From Paracoccaceae bacterium (GTDB lineage: Bacteria > Pseudomonadota > Alphaproteobacteria > Rhodobacterales > Rhodobacteraceae), in contig OY282431.1 in NCBI GenBank assembly GCA_958296035.1, forward strand, positions 3,394,037-3,458,036: 64,000 nucleotides of DNA, in the 5' to 3' direction. Below are positions 26,239-35,727 of the stretch, one piece after another (position 1 is the first letter of the stretch; each line of letters starts with the position of its first letter). Made by a program: the position numbers and the translations under genes. A model generated the notes under the pieces. The model was given only the letters and a program-made list of their open reading frames with translations. It was not told the origin of the DNA and searched no databases.

Positions 26239-27645
26239 CTAACTGAAGTGTCGAACATCAGTCAGGCGTCCGGTAACAGCCGCAGCTGCTGCCATAGCCG
26301 GACTTACCAAATGAGTACGGCCATCGCGGCCCTGGCGCCCTTCAAAATTGCGATTCGAGGTTGAAGCACACCTTTCACCGGGAGCCAACTGATCTGGATT
26401 CATGCCGAGACACATTGAACAGCCCGCCATTCGCCAGTCAAAGCCGGCTTCAATGAGCTGTTGGGCAATGCCCTCCTGTTCCGCCTGAGCTCGAACCAGT
26501 CCCGACCCTGGCACAATCATCGCCCGCAGACCGGGCTTCACCTTGTGCCCGTCCAGAATTCGGGCGACCTCGCGCAGATCCTCGATCCGACCGTTGGTAC
26601 AGGAACCGATGAATACAGTATCTATCTCTATATCCGTCAGCTTCGTTCCCGGTTCCAATCCCATGTATTGAAGACTGCGACGCACTGCATCAGACTTGGG
26701 ACTGCTGAACTCCTCGGGGTGTGGCACCAAACCAGTGATTGGCAGTACGTCTTCTGGACTCGTACCCCAGGTGACGACCGGAGAAATCTGGCTACCTTCG
26801 ATAGTAACTGTCCGATCAAACCTGGCCTCCTGGTCGGTTTGGAGCGTCTTCCAGTAGGACATAGCCAGCTCGAACGCGCCGGCCTTCGGTGCATGCGGTC
26901 GAGAGCGCACATACTCGAAGGTCTTCTCGTCCGGAGCGATAAGCCCTGCACGAGCACCTCCCTCGATCGCCATGTTGCAGACAGTCATTCTGCCTTCCAT
27001 CGATAGCGACTGAATCGCCTCGCCACAGTACTCTATTACATGTCCAGTGGCCCCAGCGGTGCCCGTCTCGCCGATAATGGAAAGCGTAATGTCCTTGGCC
27101 GTTACACCCTCGCCGACAGATCCCCTGATTTCTACCTTCATGTTCTTTGATTTCTTCTGAATCAGGGTTTGGGTTGCCAGAACATGCTCAACCTCGCTGG
27201 TTCCAATACCATGGGCGAGAGCGCCGAAGGCACCGTGCGTAGCCGTGTGGCTGTCGCCACAGACAATAGTCATTCCCGGCTGGGTCCAACCCTGCTCGGG
27301 ACCAATGATATGGACAATGCCCTGCCGTATGTCTCCCACGCCAACGTAGACAATTCCAAAATCTCGGGCATTTGTTCGTAGTGCATCGACCTGGATCCTG
27401 CTCTCCTCATTTTCAATTCCCTTGTCTCTGTCGACATCGGTAGGAATATTGTGGTCGGGTACAGCAATAGTCTTTTCAGGGGCTCGCACCGGCCGGCCGG
27501 CCAACCGCAAGCCTTCAAACGCCTGCGGGCTGGTCACTTCGTGAACGAGGTGTCGATCAATATAAAGGAGGCAGGTTCCGTCAGCTGCCTCATGAACCAC
27601 ATGATCGTCCCATATCTTGTCGTAAAGGGTCCTGCGTCCAGTCAT
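26239..27645 (-). CDS. leuC: 3-isopropylmalate dehydratase large subunit
   Basis: A 468-residue LeuC with a [4Fe-4S] aconitase core. It begins [17 protein letters not shown] at 27645 with a GCGGAG ribosome site. Features include [44 protein letters not shown], the first cluster Cys in [15 protein letters not shown], and the pair in [20 protein letters not shown]. The open frame continues upstream to 28422, but that part is antisense to group II intron DNA and is not LeuC. Confidence 0.97.
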   Translation of the reverse strand: MTGRRTLYDKIWDDHVVHEAADGTCLLYIDRHLVHEVTSPQAFEGLRLAGRPVRAPEKTIAVPDHNIPTDVDRDKGIENEESRIQVDALRTNARDFGIVYVGVGDIRQGIVHIIGPEQGWTQPGMTIVCGDSHTATHGAFGALAHGIGTSEVEHVLATQTLIQKKSKNMKVEIRGSVGEGVTAKDITLSIIGETGTAGATGHVIEYCGEAIQSLSMEGRMTVCNMAIEGGARAGLIAPDEKTFEYVRSRPHAPKAGAFELAMSYWKTLQTDQEARFDRTVTIEGSQISPVVTWGTSPEDVLPITGLVPHPEEFSSPKSDAVRRSLQYMGLEPGTKLTDIEIDTVFIGSCTNGRIEDLREVARILDGHKVKPGLRAMIVPGSGLVRAQAEQEGIAQQLIEAGFDWRMAGCSMCLGMNPDQLAPGERCASTSNRNFEGRQGRDGRTHLVSPAMAAAAAVTGRLTDVRHFS

Positions 27646-28044
27646 GTCGGGACTCCGCAAATCTTGAAAATGTACTTGAATGTCTGGCAAGCAACTCCTT
27701 GCTCGCAGCCAATTGAACCCCGGGCATTCAACATCGCCGCTTAATTGCTCCGACATCCTGACCGCAAGATTATCCACCTGCAGGCCCGATGACAAGTTCT
27801 GCCCTAAGCGCGGTTGCAGGAGAGAATCCTGTCTGGCGTGTGCCAGGCCAACTGGCAGGTGGACAGCAGGTGGAAGTTCCGCGGGGAGGAAAAGTTTACC
27901 ACCACTTTCACTCCGGGCCGTGCGCTGGCACCGTAAGATGTCGGTAGGGGCGGGTGTAAGGCTATAGAGCCCCGAAAATGAGCTCCTTGGGAGTGCCGGG
28001 AGTTTTGCTATGCTTGAAGGCAACACGGAGTTCACCATCATGGT
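27646..28044. promoter_or_regulatory. Upstream region of leuCD
   Basis: About 400 bases between leuC and the group II intron remnant. The leuCD promoter should be here. No leader peptide with a run of Leu codons, T-box or other known leucine-responsive element was recognised. Confidence 0.35.
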
Positions 28045-28880
28045 AAGGGGCGTTCCCGGCGCCCCGGGACCCGAGAACCCAGGCGCGCACGTTAGTCCAT
28101 TGCCGGAACCTGAGAGAGCTTCAATCGTCTCCAGTCGTGGGGACTGCAACGGAAAGAAGAATGCTCTGTAACCGATGACGAACGATATGAAGGGGCAGGA
28201 CCGGGCCATAGTCGCAATTGGGCCGGCGAACAAGTGGCGATTTCGTCCTCCGGAGTTGGAAGAGCCAAGGACCCGACCCGAGGCAAATATGGGCGGCCAG
28301 ACCAGGTATGGTGCGCAGAGGCGGGCGAACCTGACACAGGCGGCGGTCCGTTTACAGCAGGCTGTACGGCGGAATCCGGAACAGCGGATGGTGATGCCCT
28401 TGCACCATGTCAACACGGCCACACTGGAGGACGCATACTTCGCCTTGAAGCGGGATGCGGCTCCGGGAGTGGACTACCGTCAGGAAGACGTATGTCGGCG
28501 CGCACATAGGCGAGCGTAGCGGGCGTCGCCCGACCGGCGGGCAATTGTGCCCAAGGAGGGGCGGTGAGCGACTGCCTGGCATTGGCACTCTGGAGGGCAG
28601 GATTCTCCAGAAGGTGGTGACCGACGCTAATGTGGTGCCCATCTTCGAGATGACGTTCCTCGGTTTCAGCTTCGGGTTCCGACCTGAAGACGGGGCGCAT
28701 GATGTGCCAGATGTGCTGACGGTCGGGATCGAGCGGCGCAGAATCAACTGGATTGTTGATACCGACATTGCCAAGTTCTTCGACAAGGTGGACCTGGAGA
28801 GGATGAAAGGTCCTGTTCGCCGAGGCATACATTGGCAAAAGGGCCTGGCACGAGGCTTAATGCAAAGTGGATTCAGTTAA
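28045..28880 (+). mobile_element. Group II intron remnant with truncated reverse transcriptase
   Basis: An intron-type 5' segment (about 28045-28170) precedes a reverse transcriptase reading frame. The first part (28175 on) reads [14 protein letters not shown] and [24 protein letters not shown]. After a frameshift near 28470 come GIGTLEGRILQKVV, MTFLGFSFGFRPEDGAHD and NWIVDTDIAKFFDKV. These are the RT domain blocks up to the first catalytic Asp; the YADD block, maturase X and endonuclease domains are missing. It cannot make a functional enzyme. The 5' segment closely resembles the one on the minus strand at 47707-48190. Confidence 0.8.
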
Positions 28881-29017
28881 TTGGACAGGTTGCAGCGAAC
28901 AATAGGCGTTGAATTGATTCCAGTTCACATTCAGGTTAGGAAAAGAGGCTGGGTCAATATTCCTATCCTTGGCCCAAACTATTCTGTTCAGCCGCCCGTA
29001 AGGATAACAGCGAGAAA

Positions 29018-29560
29018 ATGAAGAGAATGAAAAAATGGCCTCTTATGTTGGGTTTGTTCTGGATTTTGGCACTCGGGCCGGCGTGGTCGCAGGTTGAAAT
29101 GGTTGAAGTCAGGGCAGTTGGCGCCTGGACAGTATTCAAGAACAAGGGTGCCGTCGCGGTTTGCGGCATCGCGGCCATGGCAACCAAGAGTAGCCACAAG
29201 CGCGGTGGTAGCACTGTCTCCGTCAGGAGAAATCCCGGCCAGGTGTATATGACATATCGCAAGGACGCACCGGGGACTGCCCAGTTCGGTTACTGGGCAG
29301 GATTTCCAATGGCCAAAGATGAGAAAGTTTCGGCCACAATTGATGGTACAAACTTTCCGATGTATTTGGACCCAACCGGCCAACATCCTGAATGGGCGTG
29401 GGTGACAGGCGAACTTGATGAACGCATTGAAAATTCAATGAAGAGAGGAAGTAATCTGGTTGTTCGCTCAACTTCAAGGCGCGGCACAAGTGTAGAAGAC
29501 TCGTTTTCGCTAAGCGGTGTGACCAAGGGCCTTCAGTCCGCCAAGCAGGAGTGCAGGTAA
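29018..29560 (+). CDS. Invasion-associated locus B (IalB) family exported protein
   Basis: A 180-residue secreted protein. It has a signal peptide (MKKWPLMLGLFWILALGPAWSQ) and a mature domain with WTVFKNKGAVAVCGIAA, the central AQFGYWAGFPMAKDEKVSATIDG, and the family ending MKRGSNLVVRSTSRRGTSVEDSFSLSG. Two Cys, one near position 50 and one near the C-terminus, can form a disulfide. The IalB name comes from Bartonella; in free-living relatives the role is unknown. The gene precedes rlmN on the same strand, an arrangement I associate with Rhodobacterales. Confidence 0.8.
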   Translation: MKRMKKWPLMLGLFWILALGPAWSQVEMVEVRAVGAWTVFKNKGAVAVCGIAAMATKSSHKRGGSTVSVRRNPGQVYMTYRKDAPGTAQFGYWAGFPMAKDEKVSATIDGTNFPMYLDPTGQHPEWAWVTGELDERIENSMKRGSNLVVRSTSRRGTSVEDSFSLSGVTKGLQSAKQECR

Positions 29561-29762
29561 ACGTTGCCAGACGGTGGAACCGCGATGTGCAGTTGCCGGT
29601 TGCCGGAGACAAAGGAATACATCCGGAAGTTCACATACCTCGCGTGGCAGAGGACTGAACACACTCGGCAGGTGCCCATAGGTATGAACTGACCTCTGGA
29701 GCCGAGATTCTTTGCCTGGTTGAAAATTTGACAGAATGCCTGGATCGGCAAGCCAGAGACAA

Positions 29763-30983
29763 ATGACGAATCTTTACTCGACGACCACATGTGCCAGGCT
29801 GCCACTGGGGAAGGTTGCGGCGATAACACCATTTCCTGCGAGGCCGAACCTGGTTGGAATGACCCGCTCCGAACTCGAAACGCAACTGCTGGCCATTGGT
29901 ACGCCTGAACACATGCTCCACTTGCGTGTAAAGCAATTGTGGCGATGGATCTATGTCAGGGGCTGCCGAGACTTCCTGGCGATGGATGACATGGCCAGAT
30001 CCTATCGGCAGAAACTTGCAACTTCCCTGTCGATTCACGTGCCTAGCCTGACCAAGATGCAAATCAGTGCCGGCGGCACAAGAAAGTATCTCTTCCGGGT
30101 TGGCGACGGACACGAAATCGAAACGGTTTACATTCCAGAGACCGACCGTGGAACCTTGTGCATATCGTCCCAGGTGGGCTGCACCCTGAATTGCAGCTTT
30201 TGTTACACAGGCACGCAGGCCTTGGTGCGTAACCTGCATTCCTGGGAGATTGTTGGCCAGCTAATGGCTGTAAGGGACGACCTTGATGAATGGCAGGCCA
30301 ATCCGGGAGCCCCCAAGCGGGAGCAACGCCTCGTGTCCAACATCGTTTTCATGGGCATGGGCGAGCCCTTGTACAATTTCGAAAATGTCCGAAAGGCGGC
30401 CAAGATATTGATGGACGGTGAGGGAATCAGCCTCTCGCGGCGTAGAATCACGATTTCGACAGCTGGTGTTGTTCCACGGATAAAAAGGGCCGGCGCCGAG
30501 ATCGGTTGCCGGCTGGCGATATCCTTTCACGCTACAACTGATGAGCTGCGCAATCGTCTGGTTCCCATCAACCGCAAATGGAACATTGCAATGCTCTTGA
30601 GGGCACTGCGGGACTATCCGAGTTTGTCAAACGCGGACCGCATCATATTCGAGTACGTTATGCTCAAGGACGTCAACGACAGTGACGAGGATGCCCGCAG
30701 ACTGGTTTCTTTCCTTCACGACATTCCGGCCAAGGTAAATCTAATTCCCTTCAACAGTTGGCCGGGTTGTGACTACAAACGCTCGTCTGCGGAGCGGATT
30801 TCCCGTTTCGCCGACATCATTTATCAGTCGGGCTACAGTGCTCCGATCCGTACGCCGCGGGGAGAGGAAATTCTGGCTGCCTGCGGACAATTGAAATCAA
30901 GCACGCTGCGTCAGCAAAGAGAACGACTTTCCTCGTCACGAGATACGACCTGTCCCGACGCCCCGATACACATTGCGAACTGA
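29763..30983 (+). CDS. rlmN: Dual-specificity 23S rRNA A2503 / tRNA A37 C2-methyltransferase RlmN
   Basis: About 406 residues. Radical SAM enzyme that methylates C2 of A2503 in 23S rRNA and A37 in some tRNAs. The cluster motif CTLNCSFC follows QVGC; the upstream RKYLFRVGDGHEIETVYIPE, the SAM-site MGMGEPLYNFENV, SLSRRRITISTAGVVP, and the C-terminal IRTPRGEEILAACGQL carrying the resolving Cys are all present. The start at 29763 (MTNLYSTT) is chosen over a codon at 29736, which would add nine residues; neither has a strong ribosome site. Cytoplasmic. Confidence 0.96.
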   Translation: MTNLYSTTTCARLPLGKVAAITPFPARPNLVGMTRSELETQLLAIGTPEHMLHLRVKQLWRWIYVRGCRDFLAMDDMARSYRQKLATSLSIHVPSLTKMQISAGGTRKYLFRVGDGHEIETVYIPETDRGTLCISSQVGCTLNCSFCYTGTQALVRNLHSWEIVGQLMAVRDDLDEWQANPGAPKREQRLVSNIVFMGMGEPLYNFENVRKAAKILMDGEGISLSRRRITISTAGVVPRIKRAGAEIGCRLAISFHATTDELRNRLVPINRKWNIAMLLRALRDYPSLSNADRIIFEYVMLKDVNDSDEDARRLVSFLHDIPAKVNLIPFNSWPGCDYKRSSAERISRFADIIYQSGYSAPIRTPRGEEILAACGQLKSSTLRQQRERLSSSRDTTCPDAPIHIAN

Positions 30984-31140
30984 CCACCTTCCATACATTG
31001 TTGGTCAGTTCCTTAACGGGAACAGCCTTGAACTGACTGAAGCCTCAGCCTGGTTTCGAAACCTTCAGGGAAGGTCAGCGCCTCCAGCAGGGTGGGTTTG
31101 CTGCATTCTTCAGGTCACGTGATGGCAGGAGATGTCCCAG

Positions 31141-31647
31141 TCAGTGACTTCGGCAGGGCCTGCCACATATACCATTTGAAGTATCTGCCGCCACTTTGCC
31201 TGCCGGGATGTCAAAATGCAGCACATCCTCCCGTACACCCAACCCGGTGTACAACGCGATGGCCGCTTCGTCTCCTTGGTCAGCCTGCACGAAGACTGTC
31301 CAGCCACCTCGCTGTCGCGCAATGTTGCAAGTTTCCGCGATCAGTGAAGTGGCAATGCCCTGCCTGCGATAGGCCTCATCGACACCGAGATCATAGATGT
31401 AGAATTCGGAGCGAGCCTGTTCGAACTTGGGAAGTTCATAGGCCACCAGAGCACCGACCACTCGGGATTCTCCGATAGCCACAAGACTGACAATTGATGG
31501 ATTGGCAAGTAGCTGCGCTACGTATTCCGGCGAGGGTCGGAACGCATTGTATGTCTCATGCTCGTCGAATACCGTGCCAAATAGATCAAGCATGGCCGCG
31601 TAGAGTTCGCAGTTACCAGATTTCAGTCGATAAACCTCGATGGGCAT
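31141..31647 (-). CDS. AAC(3)-I-like GNAT acetyltransferase
   Basis: A 168-residue GNAT protein strongly resembling aminoglycoside 3-N-acetyltransferases of the AAC(3)-I group. Shared stretches are YAAMLDLFGTVFDEHETYN, VVGALVAYELPKFEQARSE, FYIYDLGVDEAYRRQGIATSL (acetyl-CoA pyrophosphate loop), and WTVFVQADQGDEAAIALYTGLG ending in HFDIPAG. The start at 31647 (MPIEVYRL) is inferred from similarity; the frame continues to 31713. No integron cassette site, resistance neighbours or intact mobile element are adjacent, so it is probably a chromosomal relative whose resistance activity is unproven. It ends close to the rlmN 3' end (convergent). Confidence 0.8.
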   Translation of the reverse strand: MPIEVYRLKSGNCELYAAMLDLFGTVFDEHETYNAFRPSPEYVAQLLANPSIVSLVAIGESRVVGALVAYELPKFEQARSEFYIYDLGVDEAYRRQGIATSLIAETCNIARQRGGWTVFVQADQGDEAAIALYTGLGVREDVLHFDIPAGKVAADTSNGICGRPCRSH

Positions 31648-31812
31648 ACCAATTGGTCTCAACACTGGTGAAGATTGACTTTGGAATCTCGCGATTTCCT
31701 GGGCAGTTTGCACGAACTAGGCATTCCTAGTAGTGAGAACCTGCCACCCGCGAGCTTACTGGCCTGATCGGGTGCATTTGACAGCAATCCGCTACTTACG
31801 CAGTCTATTACA

Positions 31813-32331
31813 GTGTTTAACGTTTTTTCATCGGCTTGCCGAGTTCTGTTGGTGGTAGGCATGATATCTGCTTGTTCGGATTCAGGCTGGAATTCAGTTC
31901 CCTATGGCCAGTCTGCTCAAATCACCGAGATCAAGGTGTTCAAATCAAGTCGCAAATTGATAACCTATCACCAGAACCGGGAGCTCAGGCGTTATGATGT
32001 CGCTCTTGGATTCTCGCCAGTTGGCCACAAGACTGAAGAAGGGGACGGCAAGACTCCAAGCGGTCGCTACCATATTGACCGCAAGAACCCGTACAGCAAG
32101 TTCCACCTGTCGCTAGGAATCTCCTACCCGAATAAATGGGATAAAGCGCAGGCCCGTAAGAGGGGAGTTTCTCCTGGTGGAGAAATAATGATCCATGGGC
32201 AGCCTAACAGTCGGCCAAATGTGATTCTAAGGAACGATTGGACGGCAGGCTGCATTGCAGTAAGCAATCCCGAGATAGAAGAGCTCTACTCGGCGGTCAA
32301 GATCGGAACACCGGTTTCTATCTACGAGTAA
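31813..32331 (+). CDS. L,D-transpeptidase family lipoprotein (YkuD domain)
   Basis: A 172-residue protein with a lipobox (VGMISAC) about 20 residues in, indicating a membrane-anchored periplasmic enzyme. The YkuD domain shows YDVALGFSPVGHKTEEGDGKTPSGRY, IMIHGQPN with the conserved His, and the catalytic Cys in TAGCIAVSN. Members cross-link peptidoglycan or attach proteins to it, though some act in other roles. The start is GTG at 31813 with a poor ribosome site. Divergent to the acetyltransferase gene, convergent with the CAP gene. Confidence 0.85.
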   Translation: MFNVFSSACRVLLVVGMISACSDSGWNSVPYGQSAQITEIKVFKSSRKLITYHQNRELRRYDVALGFSPVGHKTEEGDGKTPSGRYHIDRKNPYSKFHLSLGISYPNKWDKAQARKRGVSPGGEIMIHGQPNSRPNVILRNDWTAGCIAVSNPEIEELYSAVKIGTPVSIYE

Positions 32332-32335
32332 GCCG

Positions 32336-32863
32336 TTAGCTGCCGACCAGGAACACCCACCAAATCCTGCCGTCCGGGTCTTGGTTCCATCCCAAACCCG
32401 CTCGTTCTGCACCGGCATGCATAATGTTGCTGCGAGTGTTTGGGTTCTCAAGCCAATACCCGATTGTTTCAATCGGTGTATCGAAGGATTCAGCGATATT
32501 CTCGCCGATCAGTTCTCCCTCAAATCCGGTGGTTTCCACTCTTGAATTGGGTGAAGATCGGTCCGAACCGAAGTGCCAAGGACGCTTTTGCACGCTCATG
32601 TCCAAAGCGTGTGTAAATGCTGCTGCGTTGAGTTCCGGAGAAAACTGTAGTTCGTTCAACCCTTCTCCGTCTCGTACGACATTGATGGCCTCAAGAAACC
32701 GTGACGGCATTTCTTGCCGCTGGAATCTGTCGATTCTGTAAATGCTGGCTACTGTACGTGTAGCTGGACGCAACTCTGCTTCATCTTCTGGAGGTGGAAC
32801 CGTACATCCGGTGACCATCACCTCCAGGAAGCACAGCATGGCAATTGCCAACAAAGCTCTCAT
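32336..32863 (-). CDS. CAP-domain (SCP/PR1-like) lipoprotein
   Basis: A 175-residue exported protein with a lipobox (MVTGC) near residue 20 and a CAP domain: FLEAINVVRDGEGLNELQF, LNAAAFTHALDMS, ELIGENIAESF, and NTRSNIMHAGAERAGLGW. Bacterial CAP proteins have unknown or varied functions at the envelope. It converges tail to tail with the L,D-transpeptidase, only 4 bases separating the stop codons, so they may share a bidirectional termination region. Confidence 0.85.
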   Translation of the reverse strand: MRALLAIAMLCFLEVMVTGCTVPPPEDEAELRPATRTVASIYRIDRFQRQEMPSRFLEAINVVRDGEGLNELQFSPELNAAAFTHALDMSVQKRPWHFGSDRSSPNSRVETTGFEGELIGENIAESFDTPIETIGYWLENPNTRSNIMHAGAERAGLGWNQDPDGRIWWVFLVGS

Positions 32864-33464
32864 TTTACTGCTTCAAATCTTTGACTGCGATACCATGGGA
32901 GAATTTCTCCAACACACGGCTGCTCGGCTGGCAGTTTGTGCGGCGAATTATCACGAGTCCTTCCAGGAAAGGAGGAGTGCATAGTGGGGCTTTGATCGTC
33001 TGTAAAGAAGCAGATGAGGTTGGGCTGCATAGCAGTGGCAGGTGCATCTGCTAGGGAAATGTGCCGGGTTTTGCAAGCTGTCGGGCATACAGCAATTTGC
33101 AGTCCCGATATCCGGTCCCGGACCGAATTCGAAATGCCGGGCCAGGAGGCATTGGAGGGTCTGCACCGGTCGAGCCCGCTCCTGATGCCCCACGTATTCC
33201 TGAAGTTGAGATTGTCCCGCCATCAGACCCCGGCTCTTCGGCCGGCGTTAACCAAACATCTCGCAATCTGGCAAAATCCTGTCTCGTCCCAACGGTCCGT
33301 AGCCTTTGAGGTTGCCGCCATTGCACGGCAAACGTGTCATTTGCAGAACTACATTGAGCGTCGCACCAAACGCAGCAACCGGATAGCGCAGACAATTTGA
33401 AATATGCTCGATTAAGGTTATAATGACTGGTCAATTGCTACCCTGATTCGGAGGACAGAGACTG
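32864..33464. other. Intergenic stretch before second L,D-transpeptidase
   Basis: About 600 bases. A plus-strand proline-rich frame (33061-33309; EPAPDAPRIPEVEIVPPSDP) looks somewhat protein-like and could be a lipoprotein fragment, but lacks a signal peptide and ribosome site. Otherwise nothing recognised. Confidence 0.35.
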
Positions 33465-34031
33465 ATGCATGAATGCGCCATGCAAACGCGCAGACAGTTC
33501 GGCAGGTCCATGCTCGCAGTCTTCGGTGCAACTGCCTTGCCACACGCTGTCTGGTCGTCCGAAATTGTTCACCGGAATATTTCCGCGTTCAGTTTGAGGA
33601 ACTGGAAAGAACATTTCGAAAACCTCAGGCACGGAGCAATTCTGGCAGACATTAATCAACGAACTCTGCATTTCTGGTCTGAGGATGAATCCCGATATCT
33701 GGTCTTTCCCACCAGCATACCGATTTCTCCGGAACTCACCCGGCTGGGGCGAACACGGGTTGTCGGCAAGAGAGTAAATCCCGACTGGCGCCCAACTGCG
33801 TCCATGCTTGAACGCAATCCTGATTGGCCCAGTTATATCCCGCCCGGACCTGACAATCCACTTGGTACACATGCGCTGTACCTTTCCTGGCAATATTTCC
33901 GAATCCATGGAACACACGACAATCGGAAGATCGGTCGCCCCTCTTCAAATGGTTGTATCGGATTGTACAACGAACATATCGCCGTGCTGTTCGACCTCAC
34001 CAAGGTCGGCACTCAGGTGATGCTGATCTAG
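33465..34031 (+). CDS. Tat-exported L,D-transpeptidase family protein (YkuD domain)
   Basis: A 188-residue protein. A twin-arginine signal (QTRRQFGRSMLAVFGATALP) begins after five residues; the ATG at 33465 has a GGAGG ribosome site. The mature part has AILADINQRTLHFW, YLVFPTSIPISPE, PLGTHALYLSWQYFRIHGTHD, and the catalytic-site SSNGCIGLYN. This is the ErfK/YbiS/YcfS group of periplasmic enzymes that form 3-3 cross-links or anchor lipoproteins to peptidoglycan. Tat export of YkuD proteins is common in alphaproteobacteria. Confidence 0.88.
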   Translation: MHECAMQTRRQFGRSMLAVFGATALPHAVWSSEIVHRNISAFSLRNWKEHFENLRHGAILADINQRTLHFWSEDESRYLVFPTSIPISPELTRLGRTRVVGKRVNPDWRPTASMLERNPDWPSYIPPGPDNPLGTHALYLSWQYFRIHGTHDNRKIGRPSSNGCIGLYNEHIAVLFDLTKVGTQVMLI

Positions 34032-34591
34032 GTGGTGCCCGCCGCCACCGGCCCTGGTCGCGCCCGCAAGGTCTTGTCTGGCTCGCTCCTGACACCATGG
34101 CAGAACGGATGGGCTGTGTAGAAACTCACACCTCGGGCGGTATAGATTCGGTCAGTCCTGCCTTTCCCTGGCACGAGGCATAAAACCAGGTCTGGTCGCG
34201 ATCACTCCAATTCCGGATTACACCGGGAGAGCTTCCAGACACCGCGAATAACACGTTCGTCAGACAGCCAGTGTGGGATTCAGTGATACACAGCAGGGTC
34301 GCCGGCCTGGGTATGTTGACCTTCCGCATACAACTGAAGTCGTGCCGTTGCAGGTGGGGTTCCGCGATTCTGATGCGCTACATGACAGCGAGCCCAACTT
34401 TGGCGAATCGAGTATGTGCCAGGGAATGACGGCATGAAGGGTTTCAGATGCAGGACACCAAAACGACACCCCAGGCAGCATCACCGGGTTGCACAGCACC
34501 TTGTTCGGCATTATCCTGCGCCCAGGTTGGGCTGGCAACACATTGCACCGGCCGGAGGCCTGATTCTCGACTTGTGCGTTTGGAGACAGAT
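34032..34591. other. Intergenic stretch
   Basis: About 560 bases. A minus-strand frame at 34126-34329 (67 codons, with GCLTNVLFAVSGSSPG and TWFYASCQGKAGLTES) looks mildly protein-like but has no ribosome site and no recognised family. The promoter for the following small gene should be near its 3' end. Confidence 0.35.
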
Positions 34592-34789
34592 ATGAAAAAA
34601 CTACTGTTGGCTGTTTTGTTTTCGGTGTTCGCCTTTACAGCGACTGCCGGCGGAAAGGACGACGTGGTCATGGAGCAGCCGGCGGAGCCGGTGATGGTGG
34701 AAGAAGAAGTTGAAGCGCCGGATAATTCCAATCTGGCTATTCTCGGATTGCTGCTTGCGCTGGTTCTTGCAGCTGCGGCTGGCAGCTAG
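34592..34789 (+). CDS. Small exported or membrane protein, function unknown
   Basis: A 65-residue protein: signal-like N-terminus (KKLLLAVLFSVFAFTATAGG), acidic middle (VMEQPAEPVMVEEEVEAPD), and a C-terminal hydrophobic helix (LAILGLLLALVLAAAAGS). A GGAG ribosome site lies 7 bases before the ATG. Similar small proteins occur in Rhodobacterales; no role is known to me. A longer frame from 34448 lacks a ribosome site. Confidence 0.7.
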   Translation: MKKLLLAVLFSVFAFTATAGGKDDVVMEQPAEPVMVEEEVEAPDNSNLAILGLLLALVLAAAAGS

Positions 34790-34842
34790 CATCGTTTGAC
34801 GATCGGATCAGTCCTCACTCCATTAGGGTGAGCCTGAATCTG

Positions 34843-35700
34843 TCAGAGAAGGGAACGAAATCCCGATTTATAGGTCGGGTATTGCAGTTGCACGCCTAAA
34901 TCTCGCTTCAGCCGACAATTTCTGACACGCTTCGATTCAGAGTAGAAACTGCGGGCCAACGCGCTGAGTTGGGCACCTTCAATCGAGACTGCCGGGGGCA
35001 AATCGACCGAGAGCAGTTCGGCTGCATAGCCAATAACTGTTTCCGGTCCCTCCGGCAGGTCATCACATACATTGAAAATCCCGCTTGCTGCGGAATTGTC
35101 GACCGCCGCAAGTAGCGTATTGGCAATATCGGCAACGTGGATCCTGTTGAATACCTGGCCGGGCCTGATGATGCGACGCTTGCGTCCTTTCCTGACCTGT
35201 TCCAAGGGGCCGCGCCCGGGTCCGTAAATTCCTGCCAGTCGAAAAATATTGCACCTCGCCCCGACCGATTTTCCGAATTCGGTCCAGGCATTTTCGGCCA
35301 ATAGCCTCCTTGTGCCGCGCTTGGTGCCGGGTGCCGGAGGCGTGTCTTCATCAACCCAGGCACCCTCATGGTCTCCATAGACTGCAGTGGTTGACAAATA
35401 GCCTACCCAGGCAAGCCTTGTGCACTCCGTCTGCAGCCGGCTGCCAATTGCTGTCAGCACAGGGTCGCCTTCTTCAGCCGGAGGTGCTGAAACAAGGAGA
35501 TGGCTGATTTCGGGGATGATGTCTTCCAATTCGTCACCGGGCCAGATACGGAGGTCAGGACACTCACCGATCAGCATGTTACGCCGGTCTCGTGATCTGG
35601 TAGTGCCGATGATTGACCAGCCTTCACGCTGACGCAAGTGCCTGGCGAATTCCCTGGCGCTGTAGCCATAACCCATGATGAGCAGGTTCTTAATAGCCAT
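34843..35700 (-). CDS. SDR/epimerase-like NAD(P)-binding protein (YeeZ group)
   Basis: A 285-residue extended short-chain dehydrogenase/reductase-like protein. The nucleotide motif is degenerate at the start (LLIMGYGYSAREFARHL). It shows WVGYLSTTAVYGDHEGAWVDE, a family hallmark, then FRLAGIYGPGRGPLEQVR and FNRIHVADIANTLLAAVD. The Tyr-x3-Lys catalytic pair is not seen in its usual place, as in YeeZ relatives, so catalysis is doubtful. Last of a minus-strand series mtgA-GST-queG-SDR. Confidence 0.82.
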   Translation of the reverse strand: MAIKNLLIMGYGYSAREFARHLRQREGWSIIGTTRSRDRRNMLIGECPDLRIWPGDELEDIIPEISHLLVSAPPAEEGDPVLTAIGSRLQTECTRLAWVGYLSTTAVYGDHEGAWVDEDTPPAPGTKRGTRRLLAENAWTEFGKSVGARCNIFRLAGIYGPGRGPLEQVRKGRKRRIIRPGQVFNRIHVADIANTLLAAVDNSAASGIFNVCDDLPEGPETVIGYAAELLSVDLPPAVSIEGAQLSALARSFYSESKRVRNCRLKRDLGVQLQYPTYKSGFRSLL

Positions 35701-35727
35701 GGCGAAATTACGTCGTTCCGGTGCGCT

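Noticed and set aside
27646-28044. Leucine attenuator or T-box upstream of leuCD
   Set aside because: No Leu-rich leader peptide or matching RNA motif could be recognised.
27646-28422. N-terminal extension giving LeuC 727 residues
   Set aside because: The extension is antisense to group II intron DNA and unlike LeuC; the ATG at 27645 has a ribosome site and gives the normal length.
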